The notes beneath the pieces are model-generated. The model saw only the letters and a program-made list of their open reading frames with translations. It was not told where the DNA came from and did not search any database. A stretch of 64,000 nucleotides of DNA, taken from assembly GCA_019914945.1 (NCBI GenBank), contig CM034103.1, positions 4,898,001 through 4,962,000 on the forward strand. Direction: 5' to 3'. The position numbers and the translations under genes are program-made. Shown here in pieces: positions 1 through 11,577 of the stretch. The stretch comes from Typha latifolia (taxonomy: Eukaryota; Streptophyta; Magnoliopsida; Poales; Typhaceae). Every line of letters starts with the position of its first letter. Positions within the stretch are counted from its first letter, which is position 1.

Positions 1-1529
1 ATTTCCTTCTATATGATAGATCACGTGTATATATCTAGTACTATAACAAGTCATGCATATCAGGAATTTAGGTGGTAAGGAAGTCAAGAGGAAAATAATG
101 CAATATAGTCTCCAACCATATAACTAACACATGCATATCACTACTAGTCTATCATATGCATACTCATGCTAGAGATCACCCCGACATAAAGTCATAACAG
201 TATAATCATCTCCAATCATCTCTATATATCACCAATGTATTCATATCCCAGATCAGCCTAATCAAATACATGATAAAATATGCTTGATTGGAATCATCTC
301 TAGATAAAGTCATATAATCATGTTGGAAGCCAAAACATGCATGTACATAATATATAATATATCATAATTACAGAAAGGCGTCTAGGGGATAAGACTACTC
401 ACTCTGATCAAAAGACCCAATACACATATCCTCACATCCGCTAATCAACTGAGTGACAACTCATCGCTAGCAAGGTCCACGGGGCCTCACATAAGAGAGT
501 TCGGGATATGAAAATATTCAAGTAATATTAGTTAATCGTTTATTCAATTAGAATTAGTTCAAGTAGAATATAAATGTTTATTAAGTTTAAAATCACTTCT
601 TTTATTTTGTATGTAACTAGATTCACATTATATGTACGATTCAAATACTATAACATACTATTATCATAAAATACTAGTTATAACATACGGAGAAAGGTTT
701 GTTTCTTTTTATTTATAATATTCTAAATATATAATTATAAAGTAAAAGCTAAATAATTATAAATGGGATATAAGTATAGATAAGATCTATTTATAATAAA
801 TTTATAATTCTTAGTCTATTTTGATTAGAAGTTATATAGTATTTACTTAATTATGCAAAATAATTAATTAATTAATAAGACTAGTATCTTATTCTACACA
901 CGATAGTATATAATAAATTGTTAAGATTATTTAAATTGCATATATTATGAATATCAGTATATAAATCTAATAATTATAATTTACAACACTATCTATTAAT
1001 CTAATAGAAATATAAATACATAATTAAATAAAAATAAGTATTACATGTATTTATGCATAATAGTTTATAACCTAGTTAATCATTAATTATACTAATTATA
1101 ATTAATAATCATGATGTTGAAGAATATACATTATTATTAAAATAATTAATATCTAAATAATTTATCTGCATTAATTAAGAAAGTAATACCTAATTAAATA
1201 AATAAATAAATATAAAATAAAGTAGATAATAAAAACAATGTCACAAGTGCTGGGCTCGGCCCAGCACTTCTTGCTATAGTGCTTAGCACTGCACTATTCC
1301 AAAAGCAGAGGAAGGAGCTAAGAGAGAAGAAGAATGGAAGAAGAAGGAAGAAAGAAAAAGAAGAAAGAGAAAGAAGAAAGAAGTAAGAAGAAGAAGAGGA
1401 GAGGAAGAAAGGAAGGGAGGAGGAGGACTTGGCACTGGCGGGAAAGGCATCGGCCGCTGGTGGCCAGCCCGCGGCCGACCTCTCGCCAGCGGCTCGACTC
1501 CGGCAAGCCCGAGCTTAAGAGTGCAAGCG

Positions 1530-1578
<49 letters not shown>

Positions 1579-1744
1579 GTGGAGGGGCGTGGCGGCGGCT
1601 GCAGCGGCGACGCTAGAGGGTGCGTGGGACCCCCATGCTGCGCCCAATTGCATGGGCACGAGGCCGACCATGTCGTGCCCATAACAGAACTTAAGTTTTT
1701 TTTATTTTTTTTATTTTTTTTATTTTTAAGGATAGATTGTTACA
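1..1744 (-). mobile_element. Long LTR, family A (copy 1, cut by window start)
   Basis: Read on the minus strand, it starts TGTAACAATC at 1744 and runs through an A/T-rich stretch and a GC-rich block (about 1420-1690). A pyrimidine-rich tract follows, then AT-rich sequence to the window edge. The plus-strand stretch 47859-49150 follows the same path: start TGTAATAATCC, A-rich tract, GC/CT-rich block, then the shared motifs GCATGAGTATGCAT and GCATGACTTGTTATAG. I therefore call it an LTR of a long-LTR gypsy-type element. Bases 540-1240 are very AT-rich and absent from the other copy, so they are an insertion here or a deletion there. No coding capacity is credible: the Arg/Glu- and Ser/Leu-rich frames are low-complexity shadows. 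Confidence 0.6.
1533..1576. repeat. (GA)n microsatellite
   Basis: About 22 uninterrupted GA dinucleotides lie in the GC-rich block of the family A LTR. They produce spurious Arg-Glu and Leu-Ser open frames on the two strands. Confidence 0.95.
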
Positions 1745-2420
1745 GTAGGGTTTGGATGGCTAGATCTAGAGATATCGGCCGAACAGTGACCGAATGTCAG
1801 ATAAATCCTAGCTTGATAGTCCTTCAATGGCTAGATAGGTATTAGGTTAATTCCTTAGTGTGAAGGGGGATAAGTCGTTATAGAAGAGGAGGATTAGGAG
1901 TTAGAGGAAGCCGACCAAAGACTTTGGCGGTGGAAGGAAGGAGGTGGGAGAGGGCGCCAATGGTTAGAGCAAGAAGAGAAGGAGATAAAAGCACAATGTC
2001 ATTTTCAATTATCATATAAACTCTAATTAGGGTTTCCTCCACATATTTATAGAGGCTCACTCTAGGGACTCATCAACTAAGTTAAAAATCCTAACAAACT
2101 AATAATTTTCGCTGCGGTGTATTCGAACGCATCTGATTGCATTCGAACTCAAAATTGCAGTTCTTCTTCGTTGCGAACATGTGTAGGCGTTCGAACGATC
2201 GCATTCGAACGGCTCGAGTCCGTTTGAACGCACAAATCGCGTTCTATATTTTTGTGAACATATGCAGGCGTTCACATGACTCGTTTGAACGTGGTCCCTG
2301 CGTTAGAACGCTCCTGGGCAAAAATATTTTTATTTTTTTAAAAAAAATCAACTAGATAAATAAGCTAATCCCAATGAACCCAATGTTGTGTGTGGAGCCA
2401 ATATAGATGAAGTCTTATCA
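1745..2420 (-). mobile_element. LTR, family D (fragment)
   Basis: This is the reverse-complement counterpart of the LTR at 18480-19290. Both share GAACCCAATG, the TTCGAACGC cassette (here about 2110-2310), a TATA-like CACATATTTATAGAGGCTC (about 2040-2058), and the phrase GGTGGAAGGAAGGAGGTGGGAG. The element-strand start matches the other copy with a few changes, ending TCTTATCA at 2420. It stops abruptly against the family A LTR at 1744, which suggests that family A element inserted into it. No coding region of family D follows on the other side. Confidence 0.7.
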
Positions 2421-2540
2421 ATGGCCTACATGTCAATTTTTTTTTGATAGTTAATAAAATTAAGTCCTTTGAACTCTAAAGAATAGTCTTTTAATCATAC
2501 AATTCTTGAATTGGTAAAACTCTATCTTTCTAAATTTTGT

Positions 2541-2960
2541 TCAATTTTTACCACCAAGTGATTTGGTGAGTGGATCCGTAAGCATTTCATTGGCAAGCAT
2601 ATATCTAAAGTGAGCTTACACTTTTTCATAAGCTTCTCATAAATATTATATCTTATTGCAATATGCTTACTCTTATTAGTAATTTTTTTATTTTTAGAAA
2701 CATATATTGTAACTTGATTATCACAATATAAAGTAAATTAAGACTTAGACATTTCATAAAAAGAAATACCACATAAAAAATATCTTATCCAAATTAATTC
2801 TTTACTAGTGATATGGCAACATATATAGCTTCCATAGAAAATAAAATAACGCATGATTGTTTCTTAAAACTTCATGCAATTAAACATCCACCTGAAGTAA
2901 ATACAAAACTAGAACCAATTTAGAACTAGTTTTATCCAAAGCCCAACTAGCATCACTATA
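2541..2960 (-). pseudogene. Ty1/copia RT-RNase H C-terminal relic
   Basis: Minus-strand translation in broken frames gives a copia RNase H tail. It shows SMEAIYVAISL (the usual STMEAEYVAL), YCDNQVTIY (CDNQSAI), KHIAIRYNIYEKL (KHIDIRYHFIRE) and finally ANEMLTDPLTKSLGG followed by a stop (ADMLTKPL type). Frameshifts and stops separate the blocks. Only the last part of the polyprotein is present, with no integrase and no recognisable LTR on either side. Confidence 0.7.
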
Positions 2961-3000
2961 CTATTCAAGAACATAATTATTACATTTAAATCTACCACTT

Positions 3001-4200
3001 GATTGGAGAATGGGACTAAATCTTAGTGAGAAAAGGATATGAAGAGGGCTCAAGGATTAGGCTAAGTAATAGGTTAAGTGGGCAAAAGCCCTAGACTCGA
3101 CAAGCTAGCATGAGTATGTCGAGTTCAATTAGGGTTTTGGGCTGGTTCAGGCTCTTAGGGGTTGAGTCTAGGGTTAAAAGTTATAAGTGGGCTTAGGCCT
3201 TAGATATAATTGAGCTAGTGTTTGGATAAGGTTTGACTTGTGGAACAAGGCTTAATGGTAAAAAAAACTCTAGCTAGCCCATAGCAATCTACGCAACTAG
3301 GCCTTGGGTCATCTAGGGTTTTTGGCTCCCTCAAGTGTGAGGGTAGGTGTCTGTAGGGTGGATATGGATAGAGAAGATTTGAGCTAGGTGGTGGGGATGG
3401 ATCGAAAAACTGAAGAGGTTAGTGATAGCTTCTTGTGATGTTTTTGAGATGGTAGTGATGCGATTTAGTGTTGAAGGAGAAGGTGGCTTGAGCTGATGTG
3501 ATGGGCCATGCTTGTGGTAGGGTGACAATGTCGATGGTAGACATAAAAATCGTACGGGAGGTAAAGATGTCTAAAGCAATGAAGGCTCAAGGAGGAGAAG
3601 CTAGAGATGAAAGAGAAGAGGAAGAAGATAGGTTCGATAATCAAACATAACATAAACCTGAGTGATCTCCGCATTTTATGTTAGAGGCCAACCTAACTCA
3701 ATTTAACTCGTCTAACTGACTTGGCTAGGACTCAATCAAATCAAAAGACCCTTGGTTCAGATTTTGAGCTAGAAGTGGACTAACTCATGCTAAAAGGAAA
3801 TAGTATAAATTTAAAATGCAAATAATAAAGGGTTCAACCATCCGATTTGGTAGATCCACTAGGGTTAATTCGAACTTGGACTCAAACTTGGACAAAGTTT
3901 GGACTATATCAAAGGAGAACTTGTTCACATCTCCGACAGCTGATACTTCAACTGAGGATGATCCTAGAGCATCAAATTCTTCTATGACACATGAATTAGA
4001 GAATTGACATGTAGCTTATTGGCTAAATATAACTACCAACTCTACTAGAGTTAGTTAGTTCTATTCTAGTTAATTAAAAAGGAGTTTCTGCTGTAAGAGT
4101 GATTGCAAGAGAGACTTGTTTCTAAAAATAAAAATAAAAAATAAAAATGGGGGGGTCTAGTAATTAACCCTTGAAAACACGCAAAACTACAAGAAAGAAA
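3001..4200. other. Intergenic, no gene recognised
   Basis: This is mixed-composition DNA between the copia relic and the PPR gene. Short frames exist on both strands (for example 3465-3674 minus and 3816-4007 plus), but none has recognisable domains or codon-like composition. The PPR promoter should lie in the last few hundred bases; I see no clear TATA box there. Confidence 0.6.
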
Positions 4201-4337
4201 ACCCTGTTTTACCACTAGTGAGCCCAGAACAAAGCTTCCGGCTGGGAGATGAGAGGTTACACGGAAACCTCCGTCTCTCCCAGCGTGATTCCTCGTTAAG
4301 CAGCGAACGACAAAGAATACTCGTAACCATCGGAGCC

Positions 4338-7183
4338 ATGAGAGTTGCCACCAGTGCCTTCTCTCAAGTACTCCTCTCCCAAAACCAATCAATTCCGACT
4401 ACTTCCTCTTCCACTTGCTCTTCGGTTCTCCCCTTGTCCAGCTCCTTACAATCCTCCCCTCCGTTACTCTCTTCGTCCCGCGGAACAATCCCAACCCATC
4501 TGGTCATCGACGATTCCCAGCAGCAGCAACGCAAGACCCTCCTCGCGGAGACCTTCCACCGTAACAGTAGCCTCAGGGCCTTAGTACGGGAGCTCTCAAG
4601 AGAGGGTTCGAACCCACTTCGCCTCCTTCAAAGAGATGGGGACTGGACCACGGACCAGCTCTGGGCTGCCGTCTCCGTGCTCGTGGACGCCGGACGAGCC
4701 AATGAAGCCATCCAGGTTAGTTTCAATTTAATCTTTCCTCTATCTTAAAACGGGTGGTCTCTTTCAATTCTTCATGTTCTGTGTTTGGAATCGATGTAAG
4801 TTGCAATAGATGATAACCTCTGTAAGCAAACATTTAAATTAGCTGTTTAGTGGGCACTCCCTTTTGAAACATTCTCTAATTAGCTCTAATTTTGTACAAC
4901 TTGCTTAGTCAATCGAGCACGATAGTATCGTGCTTCTCAAGAATGCCCTTCTTTTATGTATCTTTAATTGTTTGGGTGTCGCAATCCTTGACAACTGATA
5001 ATGTGAACTGTATGCTCCCTTGTTTTTACTCCACTCATGGATTACTGTGCTATCTTTTTCTATAGTGCATAAAGTTCTGATAAAGTAAGGTGCAACTGCT
5101 GTATAAATGTCTAATTTACTTCGTAGAATAAAAATTATTTCTGACAAGATCTTTTATACTAAACCATGTGATGGTATTGCATGATTCTTAATATCATGAC
5201 CACTCTCCTGATGCATCTAAAAGAGTACCATTAACCGTAGGTGATTATAATACGGGACTAGGTAAGCTACTTATTTGCTCATTTAAGATGACCGACTTTC
5301 TAAGTTGCTTACTCTTTTGAAAATGAAATACTAGGTAATTTTGTGTCCAAAATCCACATGATCATGAGAATATCCTAATTGGGGTCCTAACTATTTCTAA
5401 GGGATCACATGTCCATTTTTGCTATTTGACAATATCTGGAAATGTTAACAAAAAGGGTAAGTGCACGATGTAAACAACTAAACATTTAACACAATTAGCA
5501 ATTTAGCACTTGGGAGAAAGTTCATAGTAGAAAGCATGTTTAACATTTTAAAAAGTATTGTTTGACGATAAGTAGGAGCCTCATGCATTGAGATGCTTCT
5601 TTTTTACTACATTTCTGATGTCACTAATTGTAAGTGTATTTCCTTCTGATCAAACACATGGCTGTATGTGTATTCTTGAGTTAAAATACAAGCCGAACTA
5701 TGTGATGCCTTATAGGCCCTATTTAGCAGCCAATAGATCAGATATGAATATTCTATCAAAATATGTTTGTCACGAGCTGCTTTCTCGAAAAACTAACTGT
5801 TGAAATAAATGCATATAAATAGATTATGTACCAATGTCACACCTATTTTATAGAGTGCATTATTATCATCATCATGAGAACTGTTCTTATTCAAGGCACA
5901 CAAGGGTATGCCATATAATGTTTAGAAGAGTTCAGATGGCAGCCATCATTCTCAATTAACTCCAAAATCTCTTTTGATTTTTAATATAAAATTGAGCTAT
6001 TTTGTAATGGCAGGTGTTTGATTGCTGGAGGAGCAAAGTGATAACCCGAAGTAATGAAGCTCACTACTTAAGAATAATAAGATTGTTATGTGAAAGGAGT
6101 TTGATGATAGAAGCCAACTCTATCTTTCAGAATATGGAGAAGTATGGTCTTGTTCCAACCCTGTCAATCTATAATGCCATTATTCATGGATTTGCTCAAG
6201 AGAAGAAATTTGATGATGCAATCGTCACTATGAAAAAGATGGTGGAGGCTAATATTAGACCGAAACCTGAAACATACAATGGGATTATTCGAGCTTACGG
6301 AAATTACCAAATGTATGATGATATGAGTAAGTGTGTAAAGAGGATGGAATTACATGGTTGTTTTCCGGATGAAGTTACTTATAACATACTAATCACTGAA
6401 CTTGCCCAAGGTGGACTTGTAAAAAGAATGGAAAAGGTGTTCAGGACTCTCCTTTCTAAGAATATGAATTTACAGCCCTCCACTCTGGTGTCAATGCTTG
6501 AGGCTTACACAGACCTGGAGATTTTTGAGAAGATGGAGAAGGTTTACCATCAGGTTTTTAAAACAAAGGCCTTTCTGAAGGAAAGCCTGATTAGGAAATT
6601 GGCGACAGTATACATAAAAAACCATAGGCTTTCATGTTTAGAGGACTTAGGAAATGATATCAGTGCTACAGTTGGCAGAACTGACCTTGTCTGGTGTATT
6701 CTTCTCCTTTCCAGTGCTTGCTGTTTTAGCCGTAGAGGTGTAGAGTCCATCATTCGTGAAATGGAAGTAGCTAAAGTACAGTTTACCATAACATTTGTAA
6801 ACATTCTTGCACTTTTCTATATGAAAATGAAGGATTTCAGGGAATTACATGCCATATTTTTGCAGGCTAGAAGGGAAAATTTGAAACCTGATATTGTAAC
6901 TGTTGGAATTCTTTTTGATGCATGGAAGGTTGGGTATGATGGAACACATGTACTGGAAGAATGGACTACCAGTGGCTTATTACAGGAAGTAGCACAAATG
7001 AAAACTGATAAATTAGTCCTTACTGCATTTGGAAAGGGATTCTTCCTTATGAACTGTGAGAAGTTATACAGTTCTCTTGAACCTAAAGCTAAAAAAAGGA
7101 AATTGTGGAGATATAGTGATCTAATTGGTCTAGTTTTTGGAGAATTGAAAGCAACTAAACAGTCAGGTGTGCAAAGAATGTAA
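4338..7183 (+). CDS. P-class pentatricopeptide repeat protein, two exons, probably organellar
   Basis: Exons are 4338-4715 and 6014-7183, joined in phase 0 at ATCCAG/gttag and ggcag/GTGTTT, giving 515 aa. The ATG at 4338 is chosen because upstream in-frame sequence only opens at a GTG. The first 50 residues are Ser-rich with almost no acidic residues, as in a plastid or mitochondrial transit peptide. From about residue 140, four consecutive 35-aa PPR motifs are clear (about 140-174, 176-210, 211-245, 246-281), with typical YNAIIHGF, YNGIIRAY and YNILITEL helices and (V/I)(V/R)P(T/K) or CFPD ends. Weaker repeats follow, with another clear one near 381-415. There is no E or DYW domain, so it is P-class. 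PPR proteins bind organellar RNA and assist its processing, stability or translation. The layout and C-terminal phrases such as DLVTVGI-type and AFGKGFFL recall Arabidopsis At4g14190, from memory. The reading frame is intact. Confidence 0.85.
4716..6013 (+). other. Intron of the PPR gene
   Basis: A 1298-nt intron with GT at 4716 and AG at 6012-6013. It is AT-rich with a T-rich 3' end. No mobile element or nested gene is recognisable; the short frames at 4905-5147 and 5588-5803 are chance openings. Confidence 0.8.
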
Positions 7184-8987
7184 CGTGAAAAGCTTATGGC
7201 TGATGGTTCACAACCTCTTTCTTCACATACATATGTTTGTCATTTATAGTCCACTTCAGGAGATCAAAACAATTTGTTTGTCCTTTTGTGTTAGATTAGA
7301 TTTAGTTCATGCCACTTCATTTTTCCATCTTACCGCTATCTGCTGATATGCAGGTAAATTGTATTCTAACCTGTTGTACAACTCGCCTATGGATCCTTAG
7401 ATAATTATTTCAGTGCTATTCTTTGGAAGGTCTTTTGAGCAGATGATTTTATATATTCTATCATCTGATGAATGGAGAAGGGAATTCAGCCAAAATTATC
7501 ATTTAAATTTCTTAAAGACAACCTGGATTGTTAGAGATGGGGCATATGGCTTGAAAGGATGAAAAGTTTGATGGCAAATTTTTCTGGTAACCGCTTCTTC
7601 TGACAATAGTATATTGAGTCCATTGTAAGAACTGAGTTCACAGAGCTTGGACATTATATCACCAACTTAAAGAAATCTATGTGAACTTCAAAAATCTTCA
7701 CATGATTCTACATTACTCATCACAGATGCATCTCTCTACACTTCTAAATCTTGTTTTTCAGGAGGTTCACGTATATATATTGATTCAATTAATTTAGTTG
7801 CTGCGGAAAGTGAGTTTGTAAGAATGCTTCACCTTCAATGCCCAAGAGAAATTGTTCTCTTCATTTATGACCCTGACAAAGTGAATATTCAATTATATTC
7901 AAGACCAGCTTCACTTCAATGCCCGAGAGAAATTGTTCTCTCTTCACTCATGACCCTGAGAAAGAGGTAACTTAAATAGGATTTTTTTTAAAAAGAAATT
8001 TTGTTTAAAGAAAGATTTTGTATTTTTACTGTGATCTTGGTCACACATCTGCGCTTTGATTGTCCTATCATTTTTGTCAATGCAATTTTTGAGTGTCAAT
8101 TATAAGCTAGCATACGTGCCTGAAAATTTAGCTTTTTGCTGACGTTATAAACCGATATACATGTCATCATCAGAAGATGGAACATATGTTTGCAGGTTGC
8201 TCGTATCTATATGTACATACTATTTTTCTTATAGGTAAGTAGTTAGCTTATTCGGTATGATTCATGATACACAACAAGATATGATTATTGATGTGTCCTT
8301 GATAATCTAGAAGTTTCTATTGTATGGGCGAATAAAGTGGACCTGATCAATGTACTTACAATATACTGCTCAAATCGGATCACAGTTTGAAGTTAGAAAA
8401 AATGGTAAAGAATGTACAGAAGGCAGGATTATAAAGAAAATATAAATAGATGAACAAACTAATATTTGCTATAAACATCCATCAATCACAAAGTGCAGTG
8501 TTCTGTTTTCTTCTTCCTTTTTTTCCTCGGAGGAGAATTATTATCAAAATGAGTAATTTATTTTTAGAAATAATTATTTCTATGTTCACTTGTATTATGA
8601 AATGATATTATAATAATTATATTTGATGTGAAATAAAGTTAAAGTAAAAAATAAAAAAATTATTAAAATACTCTTCAATTTGATTTAAAGTAGATTGATT
8701 GGGTAGATGGAGAAAAGAGTAATACATTCCATGTATGCATAAAAGAATGCATTATCACACTATGTGTATGCAATATTATATATGGTGCTGGTGGGTATGC
8801 ATTAGTATGGTGATCATATACATATGCATTGTACATTGGTAGGTAGGTAATGCTTTATCGTTGTCATGCAATGCTGCTAGCATCGCAATACTATTAAGCT
8901 ATCCTACATATGCAATACTTGCTGCTAGAAATGCAATGCTTCATATATAAATATGCAATGCTCTAATCAATGAGTGGTAGGTGTGTA
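7184..8987. other. 3' flank of the PPR gene and AT-rich spacer
   Basis: The PPR 3' UTR should lie in the first few hundred bases; no single polyadenylation site can be chosen. Beyond it the DNA is AT-rich and without coding potential. Between 8740 and 8970 the words ATGCAAT and GCAATGCT recur many times without a fixed period. Confidence 0.55.
7826..7966 (+). repeat. Local direct duplication of about 58 bp
   Basis: Copies at 7826-7883 and 7908-7966 share GCTTCAC, TTCAATGCCC, GAGAAATTGTTCTCT and ATGACCCTGA, and differ at a few positions. They are separated by 24 bp. Each contains the palindrome GAGAAATTGTTCTC. Confidence 0.8.
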
Positions 8988-9869
8988 TGATAACGTTCTG
9001 GTTATGAACGTATCGAGGTTTGATTGATCTTGATGTCAATTCTGAAAATTATGGGTGATTGGTCTAGGGCAGAGCATAGAAAATAATTTTGGTGTTGGAA
9101 TTGAGCGTCTGAGTAGGTTAAATTGGAGAAGAATGAGAGGAACCGTTGGTGGTGGTGGTGGTGGTTTGGGCAAAGAATGCGGTTTGATAGATGATAACTT
9201 TGGTTAAATGTTACATGATATTCTATGGCAAATTGTCATGACATTCTATGGCAAATTGTGAAGATAAGTTAATAGAGTTTGTGAGATACTTGTGGGTGTT
9301 GTTGAAGGTGAAAGAATGAAGGGGGAGAAGTGGATCGGCCTCGAGGATTGAGGGGAACAACTAGACGAAAGGGATCTAAGAAGAGTCAAGAGAATTTCGG
9401 GAGAAAGAGAGATGGTTTGAGAGAGACTGAGGAAGATAGAGATTTTGGAGAGATAAGATTAATCTAAATATGCAATTCTCCATCAACAAGGGCTGCCTAG
9501 ATACATATTTATAGGCTAGCCCAAATTCTAAAGACCCCAAAAAGACCTAATACAAAGAAAACTTGTCCAGAACTAGAATACGAAGCAAACTCGGTGTCGG
9601 GCGTTAGAATGGTCTCCACACATCTTAAGCCCTAACTGATTGTCGGGCTAGGGCATTCGAATGCATTAAGCCCTAACTGGCTGTTGAGTTGGGGTGTTCG
9701 AATGTCGAGTTAGGGGCGTTCGAACACCTTAAGCCTTGACTGGCTCTTAGGCTAGGGGGTTTCGAACGCCTTAGCCTGAGGACACCTATTTCTTGAAAAA
9801 TAAACTCCTAAACTATACAAACCGTAAGTAAATAAACATCTAAGAGATGAATCAAATCAGTCCCTATTA
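8988..9869 (-). mobile_element. LTR, family F
   Basis: The LTR runs from TGATAACG at 8988 to 9869 and abuts the purine-rich GAGGAAAGCATGATGGGC (minus strand, 9870-9887). That tract closely matches the polypurine tracts of E1 and E5. The element-strand start reads TAATAGGG, so the usual TG has decayed. A TATA-like ATACATATTTATAGG lies at about 9500-9515. Upstream of it (9590-9780) is a three-fold minisatellite of about 44 bp built on TTAAGCCCTAACTG and GGCATTCGAATGC, a variant of the TTCGAACGC cassette. Confidence 0.7.
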
Positions 9870-11040
9870 GCCCATCATGCTTTCCTCAACTTGCCCTCAA
9901 GAGGTGAGAAAGAGAAATCGTGATGTTGCATCCCTCGTAATGTTAGGCGGTGCTGCTGGTGGTCAAGGCTTCTCCAATGTGTCTTCCCTCTGAGTTTCAG
10001 CTCTATTCTCCTCCTTATCAACATCAACCTTAGCATCTTCAAGACCATCTATAAGCATGACACTCCTCGTCGATTTGGCACATCGGTGGCTTGGTGTGAA
10101 GCGCTCATCACATTGGAAGCACAATCCCTTCGCTCTTCATTCTTCCACATAGGTAGGTGTAAGAGTCCAAACAAGGGTTTGAGTGCCTCCTTTCACATTA
10201 GCGGAAGGTCGTGAGTGGTGCTCTTGATTTGAGAATTACAAGCGTCAATCCCAAATCCAAAGAAGCACTCTCGAACGCATCGGCTGGCCAAGATGGGTTC
10301 CAATTATCTCGACTGATCCAAGTCATCCTTATAGCTTGCTTTAGGGCCTTGTATTTTCGCTCCATCTATATGGCCTTCTCAAAGGACACTTCAAGAGTAA
10401 GAGGATTGAGAGCCTACACGTTCGATCTAATATCTTTTCTTAGCCCTAAAATAAAACTACTCCTTATTGTCGGGTCTGGCCACGGCGGTATGCATAAGCT
10501 ACTCACCCATTCAAACTCCGCTTGGTAAAATCATCATAGTGTATTGTCCTAAATGGTTGAGAGATGCTTCTAGATAAATTAGCCCACCCATCAAATGTGT
10601 AGTTACGAATCACAAATCGATATCACTGGAGTGCTGTCTCTTGAAGGTGGAAGCTTGCCATCGTTACTTTCATCTCCTCTGCTGTCCCCCTAGCAATTGA
10701 AGTATTGCTCAACTTAGAATAACCAATCCGTTAGATTATCACCCTTGAATTTTTGAGAAATCTAAATGCACAGTTCGGCCTCGAACCAAGTCGTCGGCAT
10801 TCAAATTGACTCTAGGTTGTGGTCTGAAACTTTGGGGTAGTGGTTCAACCCATTGATAGCCTCTCACACGATTAAAGTCATCTTTGAAAGAATCGAGGTC
10901 ATCTTCACTTTGCCACTCCTTGCCTACAATTCGTGCAGCGTTAATGCGCTGGTTGGGCTCCACCGAGGCCAGCTTGTGGATAGGTACTAGTGGATGACGG
11001 AACACCGTCGGAAGGGGCAGCAAGGGATCATGATGGTGTT
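9870..11040 (-). pseudogene. Gypsy gag relic of the family F element
   Basis: Minus-strand frames carry the N-terminal part of gag, seen in the frame at 10739-11023 (ending DLVRGRTVHLDFSKIQG). Capsid-like remnants follow, and then a zinc knuckle CFQCDERFTPSHRC at about 10080-10129. This knuckle is typical of plant chromovirus gag. Stops and frameshifts break it. No protease, RT or integrase separates the knuckle from the polypurine tract, so the pol region is lost. No second LTR was identified on the 5' (right) side. Confidence 0.65.
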
Positions 11041-11487
11041 GTGGCTAAGCTTGGTTTAGTGGAGGAACTCATGGTTCTGATCTCCGGCGTGGTGATGATG
11101 GTGCCAAACAATTAGTGGAGGAACTCACGGTTCTATCTCTCAAACATCTTTCTACTATCATCGTAGACTAGTCTTCAAACAAGGCAATGTAATCACCTGA
11201 ATGCTTCAGCAGCAATTGACCTCAGGTATAGACCACTAATATGATAATACTATATAATATACTCTACCCTTAACTTCGGCTGAGTGGGTGAGAGAGGGAC
11301 TGCCTAGTTGGGACTAGAGAACAAAGGAGATTGGCTAAGAATTAGAGCTAAGCAATTTATTGAATAAAAGGTAGGAATGAATGGACTGATTTTTTGCCCC
11401 AACTCAAAAGGCAAGGGGGAACATCAATCTTGAATAAAAGAAGACGTGGACTGATGGACCACTTACTAGAAGAAAAAAGAAAAGAAA
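11041..11487. other. Unassigned sequence
   Basis: It holds a short direct repeat of GTGGAGGAACTCA[C/T]GGTTCT (11058-11077 and 11114-11133) and otherwise nothing I can identify. It could be the untranslated leader of the family F element on the minus strand, or a continuation of the plastid-derived insert at its right end. Confidence 0.4.
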
Positions 11488-11577
11488 GGAAGTTGGTGAC
11501 CTGATGATAGGGTAGTCGGCGATCGAAGCCCTGATGAACGGTGGTTGTAACTATTATGGTCCTAAGGTAGCGAAATT
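11488..11577 (+). pseudogene. rrn23: Plastid 23S rRNA fragment (nuclear copy)
   Basis: The stretch reads GGAAGTTGGTGACCTGATGA, then GATCGAAGCCC, then GTAACTATTATGGTCCTAAGG and TAGCGAAATT. This is the conserved core of bacterial and plastid 23S rRNA, which has GTAACTATAACGGTCCTAAGG. The nuclear 25S version (CTCTTAAGGTAGC) does not fit. Several changes are C to T: CGGCGGCC has become CGGTGGTT, and ATAACGG has become ATTATGG. The match stops after AGCGAAATT. It is far too short to be functional and is best read as a decayed plastid-to-nucleus transfer. A mitochondrial origin is less likely from the flanking words. Confidence 0.75.

Noticed and set aside
1318..1684. Overlapping open frames on both strands (about 117 aa)
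   Set aside because: They come from the GA-rich and GAAGAA-rich tract of an LTR; the proteins are runs of Arg, Glu, Lys or Ser, Leu, Phe.
8740..8970. Recurring ATGCAAT and GCAATGCT words, considered as a satellite
   Set aside because: Spacing is irregular and no unit can be aligned; simple composition bias is enough to explain it.
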